A stretch of DNA of 64,000 nt, taken from assembly GCF_013385635.1 (NCBI RefSeq), contig NZ_JACAPR010000021.1, positions 90,282 to 154,281 of the forward strand. The letters run 5' to 3'. The translations under genes were made by a program, and so were the position numbers. This DNA comes from Pseudomonas gingeri (GTDB taxonomy: Bacteria; Pseudomonadota; Gammaproteobacteria; Pseudomonadales; Pseudomonadaceae). Shown in pieces: positions 52,822-61,237 of the stretch. Position 1 is the first letter of the stretch; each line of letters begins with the position of its first letter. Under the pieces are notes generated by a model that searched no databases, was not told where the DNA came from, and saw nothing but the letters and a program-made list of their open reading frames with translations.

Positions 52822-54744
52822 ATGAATAGCTGGTTTGGAAATATCAGCGTCAACCTGAAACTGGGCCTGGGCTTCGGCCTGGTCCTGGTGCTCACCACCA
52901 TCCTGGCCCTGACCGGCTGGACCAGCCTGGGCGGCCTGATCGACCGTAGCAACTGGATGAGCGACATCACCCAGCTCAATGCCTCGCTGACCAAACTGCG
53001 CGTGGCCCGGTTGCAGTACATGCTCACCAACGGCGACGAGACCGCGGCACAGAACGTACAGGTCAACCTCGACGCCTTTATCGCCCAGCAGCAGAAGCTG
53101 ATCGCCAGCTTCAAGAGCCCGGAGAATCTCAAGCTGCTCAATGAGCAGGCGGCGATCATCGGCAATTACCAGCAGTCGCTGAACAAGATGCGCGACGCTT
53201 ATCGCACCGCCGCCGGCGCTCGCCAGACCATGGGGGAAAACGCCGAGGTCATTCAGAAACTGATCGCCACGATCCACAACAACGTCCTGCAGATGGCACC
53301 GGGCGATGAAGGTCGTTTCGAGCGTTTCCAGGCCATTACCCTGGCCAAGGAACAGTTCCAGCTGACCCGCTACGAAGTGCGTGGCTACACCGCCAACAGT
53401 AACGCGGATACCGAACAGAAGGCTGTCAACCAGCTGAATGAAGCGATTGCCGGCCTGAAACAACTGCAGCAGCAGTTCAGCAGCAGCCAGCAGAGCGAAT
53501 TGCAACAACTGGAGACGGGCCTGGCTAACTACCGGGTCGCCATCCAGGCCTATAAGACAGCCAACAGTGCCGCCCTCCAGGCCCGCAAGGAAATGACCGA
53601 CCAGGGTACCGACATCGTGTCCCGCAGCGACGATCTCTATCAGATCCAGCTGGACCGTCGTGACGGCGAAAGCGCCCAGGCCCGCAGCCTGCAACTGGGC
53701 AGCACCCTGCTCGCCCTGCTGGTCGGCATTCTGGCCGCCGTGATCATCACCCGCCAGATCACCCGGCCGATCCGCGAGACCCTGGGTGTGGTGGAGCGCA
53801 TCGCCTCCGGCGACCTGACGCAGAACCTGATCGTCACCCGTCGTGACGAACTGGGCGTGCTGCAACAGGGCATCCAGCGCATGGGCAGCACCCTGCGCGA
53901 CCTGATCAGCGGCATTCGCGACGGCGTCACCCAGATCGCCAGCGCCGCCGAAGAGCTGTCGGCCGTGACCGAGCAGACCAGCGCCGGAGTCAACAGCCAG
54001 AAAATCGAGACCGACCAGGTGGCCACGGCCATGCATGAAATGACCGCCACCGTTCAGGAGGTCGCGCGCAACGCCGAAGAAGCCTCCCTCGCGGCCGCCG
54101 CGGCGGATGGCGAAGCCCGTGAAGGTGATCGGGTGGTCGGCGAAGCCATCGCCCAGATCGAACGCCTGGCCACCGAAGTGCTGCGTTCGACCGAAGCCAT
54201 GACCGTGCTGCAACAGGAAAGCGACAAGATCGGCAGCGTCATGGACGTGATCAAGGCCGTGGCCGAACAGACCAACTTGCTGGCCCTCAACGCCGCCATC
54301 GAAGCCGCCCGTGCCGGTGAAGCCGGGCGTGGTTTTGCCGTGGTGGCCGACGAAGTGCGCGGCCTGGCCCAGCGTACGCAGAAATCCACCGAAGAGATCG
54401 AGGGCCTGGTGGCGGCCCTGCAGAACGGTACGCAGCAAGTGGCGACCGTGATGAACAACAGCCGCAGCCTGACCGACAGCAGCGTCGAACTGACGCGCAA
54501 GGCCGGGACCTCACTGGAAAACATCACCCGCACGGTGTCGAACATCCAGTCGATGAACCAGCAGATCGCCGCGGCGGCCGAGCAACAGAGCGCGGTGGCC
54601 GAAGAGATCAGCCGCAGCATCATCAACGTCCGCGACGTCTCCGAACAGACCGCCGCCGCCAGCGACGAAACCGCCGCTTCCAGCGTCGAACTGGCCCGCC
54701 TGGGCAATCAGTTGCAGATGATGGTCAGCCACTTCCGGGTCTGA
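52822..54744 (+). CDS. Methyl-accepting chemotaxis protein with HBM-type sensor (McpS-like)
   Basis: A 640-aa chemoreceptor. A transmembrane helix (KLGLGFGLVLVLTTILALTGW) is followed by a roughly 250-residue helical periplasmic sensor of the HBM type, a second membrane helix (STLLALLVGILAAVIIT), a HAMP domain and the signalling tip EQTNLLALNAAIEAARAGEAGRGFAVVADEVRGLAQRT. Length and N-terminus resemble McpS of P. putida, which senses TCA-cycle acids; the ligand here is not shown. ATG 52822 follows GGAGGAATTCA. Not in an operon. Confidence 0.92.
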   Translation: MNSWFGNISVNLKLGLGFGLVLVLTTILALTGWTSLGGLIDRSNWMSDITQLNASLTKLRVARLQYMLTNGDETAAQNVQVNLDAFIAQQQKLIASFKSPENLKLLNEQAAIIGNYQQSLNKMRDAYRTAAGARQTMGENAEVIQKLIATIHNNVLQMAPGDEGRFERFQAITLAKEQFQLTRYEVRGYTANSNADTEQKAVNQLNEAIAGLKQLQQQFSSSQQSELQQLETGLANYRVAIQAYKTANSAALQARKEMTDQGTDIVSRSDDLYQIQLDRRDGESAQARSLQLGSTLLALLVGILAAVIITRQITRPIRETLGVVERIASGDLTQNLIVTRRDELGVLQQGIQRMGSTLRDLISGIRDGVTQIASAAEELSAVTEQTSAGVNSQKIETDQVATAMHEMTATVQEVARNAEEASLAAAAADGEAREGDRVVGEAIAQIERLATEVLRSTEAMTVLQQESDKIGSVMDVIKAVAEQTNLLALNAAIEAARAGEAGRGFAVVADEVRGLAQRTQKSTEEIEGLVAALQNGTQQVATVMNNSRSLTDSSVELTRKAGTSLENITRTVSNIQSMNQQIAAAAEQQSAVAEEISRSIINVRDVSEQTAAASDETAASSVELARLGNQLQMMVSHFRV

Positions 54745-54784
54745 TGGCGAAGATCGCTCCCATACTCATGGGAGCGATCGGGTT

Positions 54785-54903
54785 TCAGGCTATCCAGGGA
54801 TTGATGATCAACACACCGGATTGCTCGAAATCACGAACATTTCGCGTGGCGATGCTGGCACCGTGCGCCTTGGCAATCGCGATAATCTGCGCGTCAGCCA
54901 CGA
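54785..54903 (-). pseudogene. C-terminal remnant of a VapC-type PIN-domain toxin
   Basis: The minus strand reads FVADAQIIAIAKAHGASIATRNVRDFEQSGV then LIINPWIA and a stop. The DAQI..A..HG..IATRN..DF pattern is the end of a VapC PIN domain. A stop codon lies immediately upstream and no antitoxin gene remains. Confidence 0.6.
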
Positions 54904-54938
54904 ATCACATAAAACCAGCAAGAGCCCAGCTGTCCGAC

Positions 54939-55307
54939 CTATACACAAATCGCGTTGGTGAACACCAGCCGATTGCCGAACGGGTCGGTGATGGTCATGT
55001 CCAGGCTGCCCCAGGGCGTCGCCTGGATCTGTGGCTGGACCTGGGCATAACCCTTGGCCAGCAATTGCTCGCGGAACGCCACCAGTTCGTCGGTTTCGAT
55101 ACGCAGGGCCGAACCGGGTGTCGCGTCGCCGTGATGCTCGCTCAAGTGCAGCAGGCAATCGCCCTTGGACACTTGCAGGTACAGCGGCAACTGCGGCTCG
55201 AAGCGATGCCGCCAGTCGACCTGGAAGCCGAGGAAGTCGACATAGAACCCCAACGCCTCGGCCTCATTGAAAATTCGCAGAATGGGAGTGGTTTTACCGA
55301 AGCTCAT
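54939..55307 (-). CDS. Glyoxalase/bleomycin resistance (VOC) family protein
   Basis: A 122-aa VOC superfamily protein (TTPILRIFNEAEALGFYVDFLGFQVDWRHRF; GSLDMTITDPFGNRLVF). The C-terminal ..DPFGNRLVF is the usual metal-site strand, with Asp in place of a typical Glu nearby. Similar short proteins confer bleomycin-type resistance or act as dioxygenase-like enzymes; the function here is not clear. Confidence 0.88.
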   Translation of the reverse strand: MSFGKTTPILRIFNEAEALGFYVDFLGFQVDWRHRFEPQLPLYLQVSKGDCLLHLSEHHGDATPGSALRIETDELVAFREQLLAKGYAQVQPQIQATPWGSLDMTITDPFGNRLVFTNAICV

Positions 55308-55407
55308 GACAGGTCTTCCTGGCGGGTCTGGATCAAAGCGCTTCGGCCCCGGCGCGGGTTTCTTTAATAGCTTAATGCCATCATCGATTGAAATCGCGAC
55401 ATTCGTC

Positions 55408-56862
55408 TCAAAAACCCTCGCGCAAATCCCCGGAGCGCGCCAGGAAGCGGCCGGCTCGCCGACCGTTGGCCTGCCCGGCCGAATAACTCTTCACGCCGTT
55501 GACCCAGACCCCGTCGATGCCGGCAGCGGCCCGTTGCGGGTCATTGAAGTCCGCCACGTCGCGCACGGTCAGCGGGTCGAACAGCACCAGGTCGGCCCAA
55601 TGCCCTTCGCGGATTTCACCGCGCTCCACCAGGCCGAAACGGGTCGCCGACAACCCGGTCATCTTGTGCACGGCCGTGTGCAGGGGAAACAAGCCAAGAT
55701 CGCGGCTGAAATGCCCCAGCACCCGCGGGAAGGCGCCCCACAGCCGCGGATGGGGAAACGGGTCCTCGGGCAGGCCGTCCGAGCCGATCATCGACAGCGG
55801 ATGCGCCAGGATGCGCCGGACATCCGCCTCGTCCATGCCGTAATACACCGCGCCCGCCGGTTGCAGGCGCCGCGCGGTTTCCAGCAGCGAAGCGCCCCAC
55901 TCCCGGGCGATGTCCATCAGGTCCCGGCCCCCCACTTCCGGGTGCGGAGTCGACCAGGTGATGGTGATGCGGAAGGCATCGGTGACCTGCTTGAGATCGA
56001 GGGTCGAGGAACTCGCCGCATAGGGATAGCAATCGCAGCCGACCGGATGATCCTTCGCCGCCTGCTCCAGTTTCGCCAGCAACTGCGGGCTGCGTCCCCA
56101 GTTACCCGCGCCGGCGCATTTGAGGTGGGAAATGATCACCGGCGAGCGGGCATGGCGGCCGATCTCGAAGGCTTCGTCCATGGCCTCCAGCACCGGTTCG
56201 AACTCACTGCGCAGATGCGTGGTGTACACCGCGCCATGGGCCGTCAGCTCTTCGGCCAGTTGCTTGACCTCATCGGTCTCGGCATTGAAGGCACTGGCGT
56301 AGGCCAGTCCGCTGGACAACCCGAGGGCACCGGCCTCCAGGCTGTCGCGCAACTGCGCGCGCATGGCGTCAATCTCGGTCGCCGTCGCCGTGCGCGACAG
56401 GTCGTCCAGGTGGTTGCTGCGCAGCGCCGTATGGCCCACCAGCGCCGCCACATTCACCGCCGGATTCGCCACTTCGACCGCCGCGCGGTAATCGCTGAAA
56501 CGTGGGTAGCCGAAGGCCTCCCGCGAGCCCAGCAGGTTCATCGGGTCCGGCGGATCGCCGCGCAGGCTGACCGGCGCGGCGCTGATCCCGCAATTGCCGA
56601 CGATCACAGTGGTCACCCCCTGACTGAGCTTGGGCAGCATCTGCGGCTGGCGGATCACCACCGTGTCGTCATGGGTGTGCACGTCGATAAAACCCGGGGC
56701 CAGGACCTTGCCGCCGGCGTCGATTTCCTCGCTACCGCTGGCGTCGCCCAGCGCCCCGATGCGGACGATGCGCCCGTCGCGCAAACCGACATCGGCGACA
56801 TAGCCCGGAGTGTTGCTGCCATCGATAACGGTGGCGTTGCGAATCAGCGTGTCGTACTGCAT
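55408..56862 (-). CDS. N-acyl-D-amino-acid deacylase / D-aminoacylase (amidohydrolase)
   Basis: A 484-aa metal-dependent amidohydrolase. H62 and H64 lie in DVHTHDD, the bridging Cys91 in VGNCGIS, and further His and Asp residues in ISHLKCAG and MIGSDGLPEDPFPHP. It removes the acyl group from N-acyl-D-amino acids. ATG 56862 begins the family N-terminus; a longer frame reaches back into rpiR. Third gene of an operon with a GntP transporter and an RpiR regulator, which together suit D-amino-acid uptake and use. Confidence 0.9.
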   Translation of the reverse strand: MQYDTLIRNATVIDGSNTPGYVADVGLRDGRIVRIGALGDASGSEEIDAGGKVLAPGFIDVHTHDDTVVIRQPQMLPKLSQGVTTVIVGNCGISAAPVSLRGDPPDPMNLLGSREAFGYPRFSDYRAAVEVANPAVNVAALVGHTALRSNHLDDLSRTATATEIDAMRAQLRDSLEAGALGLSSGLAYASAFNAETDEVKQLAEELTAHGAVYTTHLRSEFEPVLEAMDEAFEIGRHARSPVIISHLKCAGAGNWGRSPQLLAKLEQAAKDHPVGCDCYPYAASSSTLDLKQVTDAFRITITWSTPHPEVGGRDLMDIAREWGASLLETARRLQPAGAVYYGMDEADVRRILAHPLSMIGSDGLPEDPFPHPRLWGAFPRVLGHFSRDLGLFPLHTAVHKMTGLSATRFGLVERGEIREGHWADLVLFDPLTVRDVADFNDPQRAAAGIDGVWVNGVKSYSAGQANGRRAGRFLARSGDLREGF

Positions 56863-56863
56863 A

Positions 56864-57724
56864 TCAGTCTCCCAGCGGCAGATTGTCGGGGCCGCCACGG
56901 TATTCATCGAGGGCCAGCTTGATCCGCCGCAGCCGCTCCTGGTTGTCCTGCGGCAGCGACAGCGCCACTTCGGTGGACAGCACATCGATGGCCAGCAGCA
57001 TGCCGTAACGGGCCGCCGTCGGTTTGTAGATAAAACTGGTTTCGGCGCCCTGCAGCGGCAACAGCACATCGGCCAATTGCGCCAGCGGCGAATCCGCCCG
57101 GGTGATGGCGATGATCGACGCGCCATAGTTGCGGGCCAGGCGCACCGCTTCCAGCAACTCCGGCGTCAGGCCGGTCAGCGAGCAGACCAGCAACGTATGT
57201 TCGGGACCGAGGGTCGCGGCGGTGACACGCATCATCACCGGGTCGTGACAGGCCGCAATCGGCAGCCCCAGACGCACCAGGCGCACCTGCAACTCATCGC
57301 TGCACAGCGCCGAGCAACCGCCGAGACCGAAGGCATGAATCATCCGCGCCTGCGCGAGCAGCCGTACCGCGTCGGCGAAGTGCGCCTGGTCGAAACCGGC
57401 CAGGTGCTCATGCAGGGTGGTCTCGATATCACTGACGATCTGGCGGAAAAACGCCGACTGCTCCGGCCGCCCCGCCGGATCGAGAAAGCGGCTGCCGACG
57501 CCGCTGGCCTGGGCCAGTTGCAAACGCAGGTCACGCAGGTCGCGGCAACCGACGGTGCGGGCAAAACGCGACAACGTCGCGGCACTGACTTCGGCCCGCT
57601 CGGCCAGTTCATCGAGGCTGGCCGAGGCGGCATAACCGATGTCTTCGAGAATCACTCGGGCAATGCGTCCTTCACCGGCGCTGAAGGCGTCCTGGCGGGC
57701 ACGGATCTGATACAGGATGTCCAT
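56864..57724 (-). CDS. RpiR/MurR family transcriptional regulator
   Basis: A 286-aa regulator with an N-terminal HTH_6 domain (VILEDIGYAASASLDELAERAEVSAATLSRFARTVGC) and a C-terminal SIS domain (IHAFGLGGCSALCSDELQVRLVRLG..LLVCSLTGLTPELLEAVR). The SIS domain binds a phosphosugar or related ligand. Its start abuts the GntP stop, and its stop is 1 bp from the deacylase start. It presumably controls this operon. Confidence 0.92.
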   Translation of the reverse strand: MDILYQIRARQDAFSAGEGRIARVILEDIGYAASASLDELAERAEVSAATLSRFARTVGCRDLRDLRLQLAQASGVGSRFLDPAGRPEQSAFFRQIVSDIETTLHEHLAGFDQAHFADAVRLLAQARMIHAFGLGGCSALCSDELQVRLVRLGLPIAACHDPVMMRVTAATLGPEHTLLVCSLTGLTPELLEAVRLARNYGASIIAITRADSPLAQLADVLLPLQGAETSFIYKPTAARYGMLLAIDVLSTEVALSLPQDNQERLRRIKLALDEYRGGPDNLPLGD

Positions 57725-59074
57725 CTACAGCCACTCCGAAAGGCCCAGGGTCAAGCCGAAGGCGACCAGCGAGATCAGGGTCTCGAGCACGGTCCAGGTC
57801 TTGAAGGTTTGCATGACGGTCATATTGAAGTATTCCTTGATCAGCCAGAAGCCGCCGTCGTTGACGTGGGAAAAGATCACCGAGCCGGCACCGGTCGCCA
57901 GCACTAGCAATTCCGGGTGCGGATAACCCAGGCCGATGGCAACGGGAGCGACCACGCCGGACGCCGTGGTCATGGCGACCGTCGCCGAACCGGTGGCAAT
58001 GCGCATCAACGCGGCGAACAGCCAGCCCATGAACAGCGGCGACAACTGGAAAGCGTGGGCCAGGCCGACAATCTGGTCGGTGACCCCGGCGTCGATCAGG
58101 ATCCGGTTCAGGCCGCCACCGGCGCCCACCAGCAAGGTGATGCTGGCGGTCGGCGCCAGGCATTCGTTAGTGAACTTGAGGATCGCTTCGCGGTTGAAGC
58201 CCTGGGCCAGGCCCAGGGTCCAGAAACTCAACAGCGTCGCCAGCAGCAGGGCGATCACCGAGTTGCCGATAAACAGCAGGAACTGGTTGAAGCCCGAACC
58301 CGGGGTGGACAGCAGGTTGGCCCAGCCGCCGATCATCATCAGCACCACCGGCAACAGGATGGTGACCATGGTCAGGGCAAAGCCCGGCAGTTGCTTGCGC
58401 GGCTCACGCTCGATGAACTGGCGCTCCAGCGGGTTCTCGGCGGGCAGATGAATATGCGGCACGATAAACCGGGCATAGAGCGGACCGGCGATGATCGCCG
58501 TGGGAATGCCGATCAGGATCGCATAGAGCAAAGTCTGCCCCACCGAGGCCTGGTACGCCTGCACCGCCAGCATCGCCGCCGGATGCGGCGGCACCAGGGC
58601 ATGCACCACCGACAGCCCCGCCACCATCGGCAAGCCGACCATCAGGATCGACACCCCGACCCGCCGTGCCACCGTGAAGGCGATGGGCACCAGCAACACG
58701 AAACCTACTTCGAAGAACAGCGGCAAGCCCACCAGGAAGGCAATGCAGACCATCGCCCAGTGCGCGTTGCGCTCGCCGAAGCGCTCGATCAGGGTTTGCG
58801 CCACCCGCTCGGCGCCACCGGATTCGGCCATCATCTTGCCGAGCATGGTGCCCAGGGCGACGACCAGGGCGATATGCCCCAGCGTCTTGCCGACACCCGC
58901 CTCGTACGCACCGACCACGCTGCCCGCCGGCATCCCGGCCAGCAGCGCCAGGCCGACGGACACCAGGGTGATGACGATGAACGGATTGATCCGGTAGCGC
59001 GCGATCAGCACGATCAGCGCAATGATCGCAATCGCCGCATACAGCAGCAGTCCGTAGCCCGGTGGTGGCGTCAT
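57725..59074 (-). CDS. GntP family transporter
   Basis: A 449-aa integral membrane transporter of the gluconate/GntP family with about 12-14 hydrophobic segments. Conserved regions include ALVPPHPAAMLAVQAY and ATGSATVAMTTASGVV. ATG 59074 (MTPPPGYGLLLYAAI) is preferred over upstream in-frame codons. First gene of the gntP-rpiR-deacylase operon, so its substrate may be a D-amino acid or N-acyl derivative rather than gluconate (inference). Confidence 0.9.
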   Translation of the reverse strand: MTPPPGYGLLLYAAIAIIALIVLIARYRINPFIVITLVSVGLALLAGMPAGSVVGAYEAGVGKTLGHIALVVALGTMLGKMMAESGGAERVAQTLIERFGERNAHWAMVCIAFLVGLPLFFEVGFVLLVPIAFTVARRVGVSILMVGLPMVAGLSVVHALVPPHPAAMLAVQAYQASVGQTLLYAILIGIPTAIIAGPLYARFIVPHIHLPAENPLERQFIEREPRKQLPGFALTMVTILLPVVLMMIGGWANLLSTPGSGFNQFLLFIGNSVIALLLATLLSFWTLGLAQGFNREAILKFTNECLAPTASITLLVGAGGGLNRILIDAGVTDQIVGLAHAFQLSPLFMGWLFAALMRIATGSATVAMTTASGVVAPVAIGLGYPHPELLVLATGAGSVIFSHVNDGGFWLIKEYFNMTVMQTFKTWTVLETLISLVAFGLTLGLSEWL

Positions 59075-59289
59075 GGCGAATCCCTCGATAACGGTCTCTG
59101 GAAAACTCTTATGAAAACCAGAGTGCATTACCGGGCACGACAGACCAACCTCCATGAAAATAACTTTCGCACAGAGGTATGAAATGTCGCTCAGAGAAAT
59201 CCCGAACCGGGAAAAATGAAAATCCGCCGCCGTATTTTCATGGCGACAAACACCCTGTGACGAGCGGCTTGCCACCATGTTCCACACAC

Positions 59290-59769
59290 CTAACCGCGCG
59301 GTATCGCTCCACGCAATGGCGTCTTCTGCGCCGGTTGTCGCGAGGCCTGTTCGCGCGCCTTCAGTTCCTCCAATGTCAGCGCCAGCCAGTTGCCCAGCTT
59401 GTCGGCCTGTTCCGTGAAACGCTCGAACAGCCGCTGCATGGCGTTGTGGTCAAGCATGAGGAAAGGCTGGCGGGTCCACAGGATGACTTTCTTCTGCTCG
59501 ACAATCGCCCCGGTCAGGATCGGCGGATGCTCCAGCCCCAGCAGGTTGCTCTGGAGCAGGATGCCCAGGGTCTGCGGATCGTCGAAGCGTTGTTCCGATA
59601 CCGGCAGCAGGCAACTGACCGTCAGGAAGTCATTGGGCGCCTCGCGCCATTCCAGCACCAGGCCGCTCGGCAAGGTCATGACATAGCTGTCGGACACCTC
59701 CAGCGCCTGCTCATCGATGTCCATCCGGTGAAACACCGGGGACAGCACTTGTTTCAACTGGCTCGCCAT
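59290..59769 (-). CDS. CesT family type III secretion chaperone
   Basis: A 159-aa acidic-to-neutral protein that fits the CesT/SycE class: EVSDSYVMTLPSGLVLEWREAPNDFLTVSCLLPV, then LLQSNLLGLEHPPILTGAIVEQKKVILW and a helical C-terminus. These dimeric chaperones bind the N-terminal region of an effector. The gene starts 12 bp after the effector stop with AAGGAAAG as its ribosome-binding site, so the two are co-transcribed. Chaperone-after-effector order is less common than the reverse. Confidence 0.82.
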   Translation of the reverse strand: MASQLKQVLSPVFHRMDIDEQALEVSDSYVMTLPSGLVLEWREAPNDFLTVSCLLPVSEQRFDDPQTLGILLQSNLLGLEHPPILTGAIVEQKKVILWTRQPFLMLDHNAMQRLFERFTEQADKLGNWLALTLEELKAREQASRQPAQKTPLRGAIPRG

Positions 59770-59781
59770 CGACGACTTTCC

Positions 59782-61134
59782 TTATCGGATGATCAGGTTG
59801 CGCATCCGCGCCATCAGTGAGTTGGAGCGTTCGCGGCGAGCCGGTGGCGTCTCGCGGTAGCGGCCACCGTCGCGTGTCGAAGAAGGCTCGCGTCGGGCGC
59901 TGACCGATGGTGCCCGTCGCCGCTCCACGGGTGGCGGACCGTAGTTGGGGATCACCGGGCGTTCGCGGGTATTGAACGACTCCGCCCGGGCGCGCGACGT
60001 CGAGGCCCGCCCACGGGAGTAATCACTGTTATCCGCTGGCGGACGGTAATGCCGGGGATCAACCCGATAATCGTCCCGGGGCGGTACATACGGCGGAACG
60101 ACCGGGCGAGCCCAGGTATTGACGCTATCGGCACGAGGCCGAGGCAATGGTGCCGCCGGTACACTGATCGACGCACTGCGCCCACGGGAATGTCCGTTCA
60201 GCGGGGGGAAGTTCATGGTATTGACGATCGGCATCGGCGCGGGAGGCGGGTTGCGCGGCACTTCCGTGCCGTCCCGCGTATCGAGGCCCAGTTGCCTCAT
60301 CCGGCGCTTGAACTTGTACTCCGGGAAATCCTGGTCCTGGCGGCGCACATCGCCCTGGTTGCGGTCGCCTTCATAGCGCATGCCGAGGTTCTTCGAGGCA
60401 TGCACCTGGGTGTAGAGCTTGGCGTTTTCCAGCAGGAAGTCGGTCAGTTGCGCCTTGTCCGTCGGGTAGCTCGGCCGCAGGCGGGCGAATTCCCGGTCGA
60501 CCTCGCGCTGGCTGGCCTTGGGGCCGTTGAGCAGGCGTTCACGCTCTTCCGGGTTGTAGCGTGGCTGATAACGCTGAACGACCTGGGGATTGTCACCCAG
60601 CAGGGAGAATTCCTGGCGGCGCATGGCCCGCCCGAATTCCGGCCAGGCATCGGAGATAATGGTGTTGTTGTTCACCCGCGAGTCACCGACCTCCACGAAG
60701 GTGTGCCCGAAATCCCTGGCTTGCACAATCGACACTTGCTGGTGCTGCCCTTCGGCACCCGCCAGCAGCAACGCATTCACCGCCGCCATCTGGTCGCAGT
60801 TGCCCGCCTGGAAGCGCGCCGCGGTGCGCGCATAATCCACAGGGGCGCTGATATCGTAGACCAGCACCGTACGCTTGTAGGCTTCCGCCTCGCTCGCCCG
60901 AACATGCTTTCTCTGGTTGCCCGAGCCGTAGTTGAGGATTTTCCAGGTGTCGTCGATGGCCCGGTTGGACAGTACCAGCGCATTCATCTGCGCCACGGAA
61001 ACCGTCGTCGTGGCCTTGAAATGCCGCGTTTCACCGGAGGCCAGTACCCGGCGCGTAGACACCGTGTGGTCACGGTCACCGCTGTTGAAATGTCGGGAGC
61101 TGGCGGAAAAGGTTCGATCCGTCGATAAAGGCAT
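59782..61134 (-). CDS. Predicted type III secreted effector with a transglutaminase-like cysteine triad
   Basis: A 450-aa protein. The first 50 residues are rich in Ser and Thr (8 each), as in secretion signals. A likely catalytic domain shows C113 in AGNCDQMAAVNALLL, H144 in DFGHTFVEVGD and D162 in IISDAWPEF, a Cys-His-Asp order seen in transglutaminase-like and HopX-type effectors. The C-terminal third is Arg/Pro-rich with two imperfect repeats (about 317-355 and 374-408). A consensus hrp box lies 30 nt upstream and a CesT chaperone gene follows. ATG 61134 is preferred because upstream codons cross the promoter. Family assignment to HopX is tentative. Confidence 0.78.
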   Translation of the reverse strand: MPLSTDRTFSASSRHFNSGDRDHTVSTRRVLASGETRHFKATTTVSVAQMNALVLSNRAIDDTWKILNYGSGNQRKHVRASEAEAYKRTVLVYDISAPVDYARTAARFQAGNCDQMAAVNALLLAGAEGQHQQVSIVQARDFGHTFVEVGDSRVNNNTIISDAWPEFGRAMRRQEFSLLGDNPQVVQRYQPRYNPEERERLLNGPKASQREVDREFARLRPSYPTDKAQLTDFLLENAKLYTQVHASKNLGMRYEGDRNQGDVRRQDQDFPEYKFKRRMRQLGLDTRDGTEVPRNPPPAPMPIVNTMNFPPLNGHSRGRSASISVPAAPLPRPRADSVNTWARPVVPPYVPPRDDYRVDPRHYRPPADNSDYSRGRASTSRARAESFNTRERPVIPNYGPPPVERRRAPSVSARREPSSTRDGGRYRETPPARRERSNSLMARMRNLIIR

Positions 61135-61163
61135 GGTGCTGGGCTCGCGAGAAGGAGTCCTGT

Positions 61164-61192
61164 TGTGTGGCTCCTTCGCGCGAAGTGGTTCC
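61164..61192 (-). promoter_or_regulatory. hrp box (HrpL-dependent promoter)
   Basis: On the minus strand GGAACC, then exactly 16 nt, then CCACACA, matching the HrpL consensus GGAACC-N15/16-CCACNNA. The 3' element ends 30 nt before the effector ATG. No other GGAACC I checked by eye in this window has a matching CCAC at that distance. Confidence 0.85.
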
Positions 61193-61237
61193 GTTGCCGA
61201 AGCCGTCGAGCGGGCCCACTGTCGGGTCCGCTGCGCG

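Noticed and set aside
52819..54438. Minus-strand frame of 539 codons
   Set aside because: Antisense to the chemoreceptor; the Gly/His/Asp-rich sequence mirrors its codon pattern.
57917..59182. Plus-strand frame of 421 codons
   Set aside because: Antisense to the GntP transporter, with His/Gln/Arg-rich low-complexity sequence and no family.
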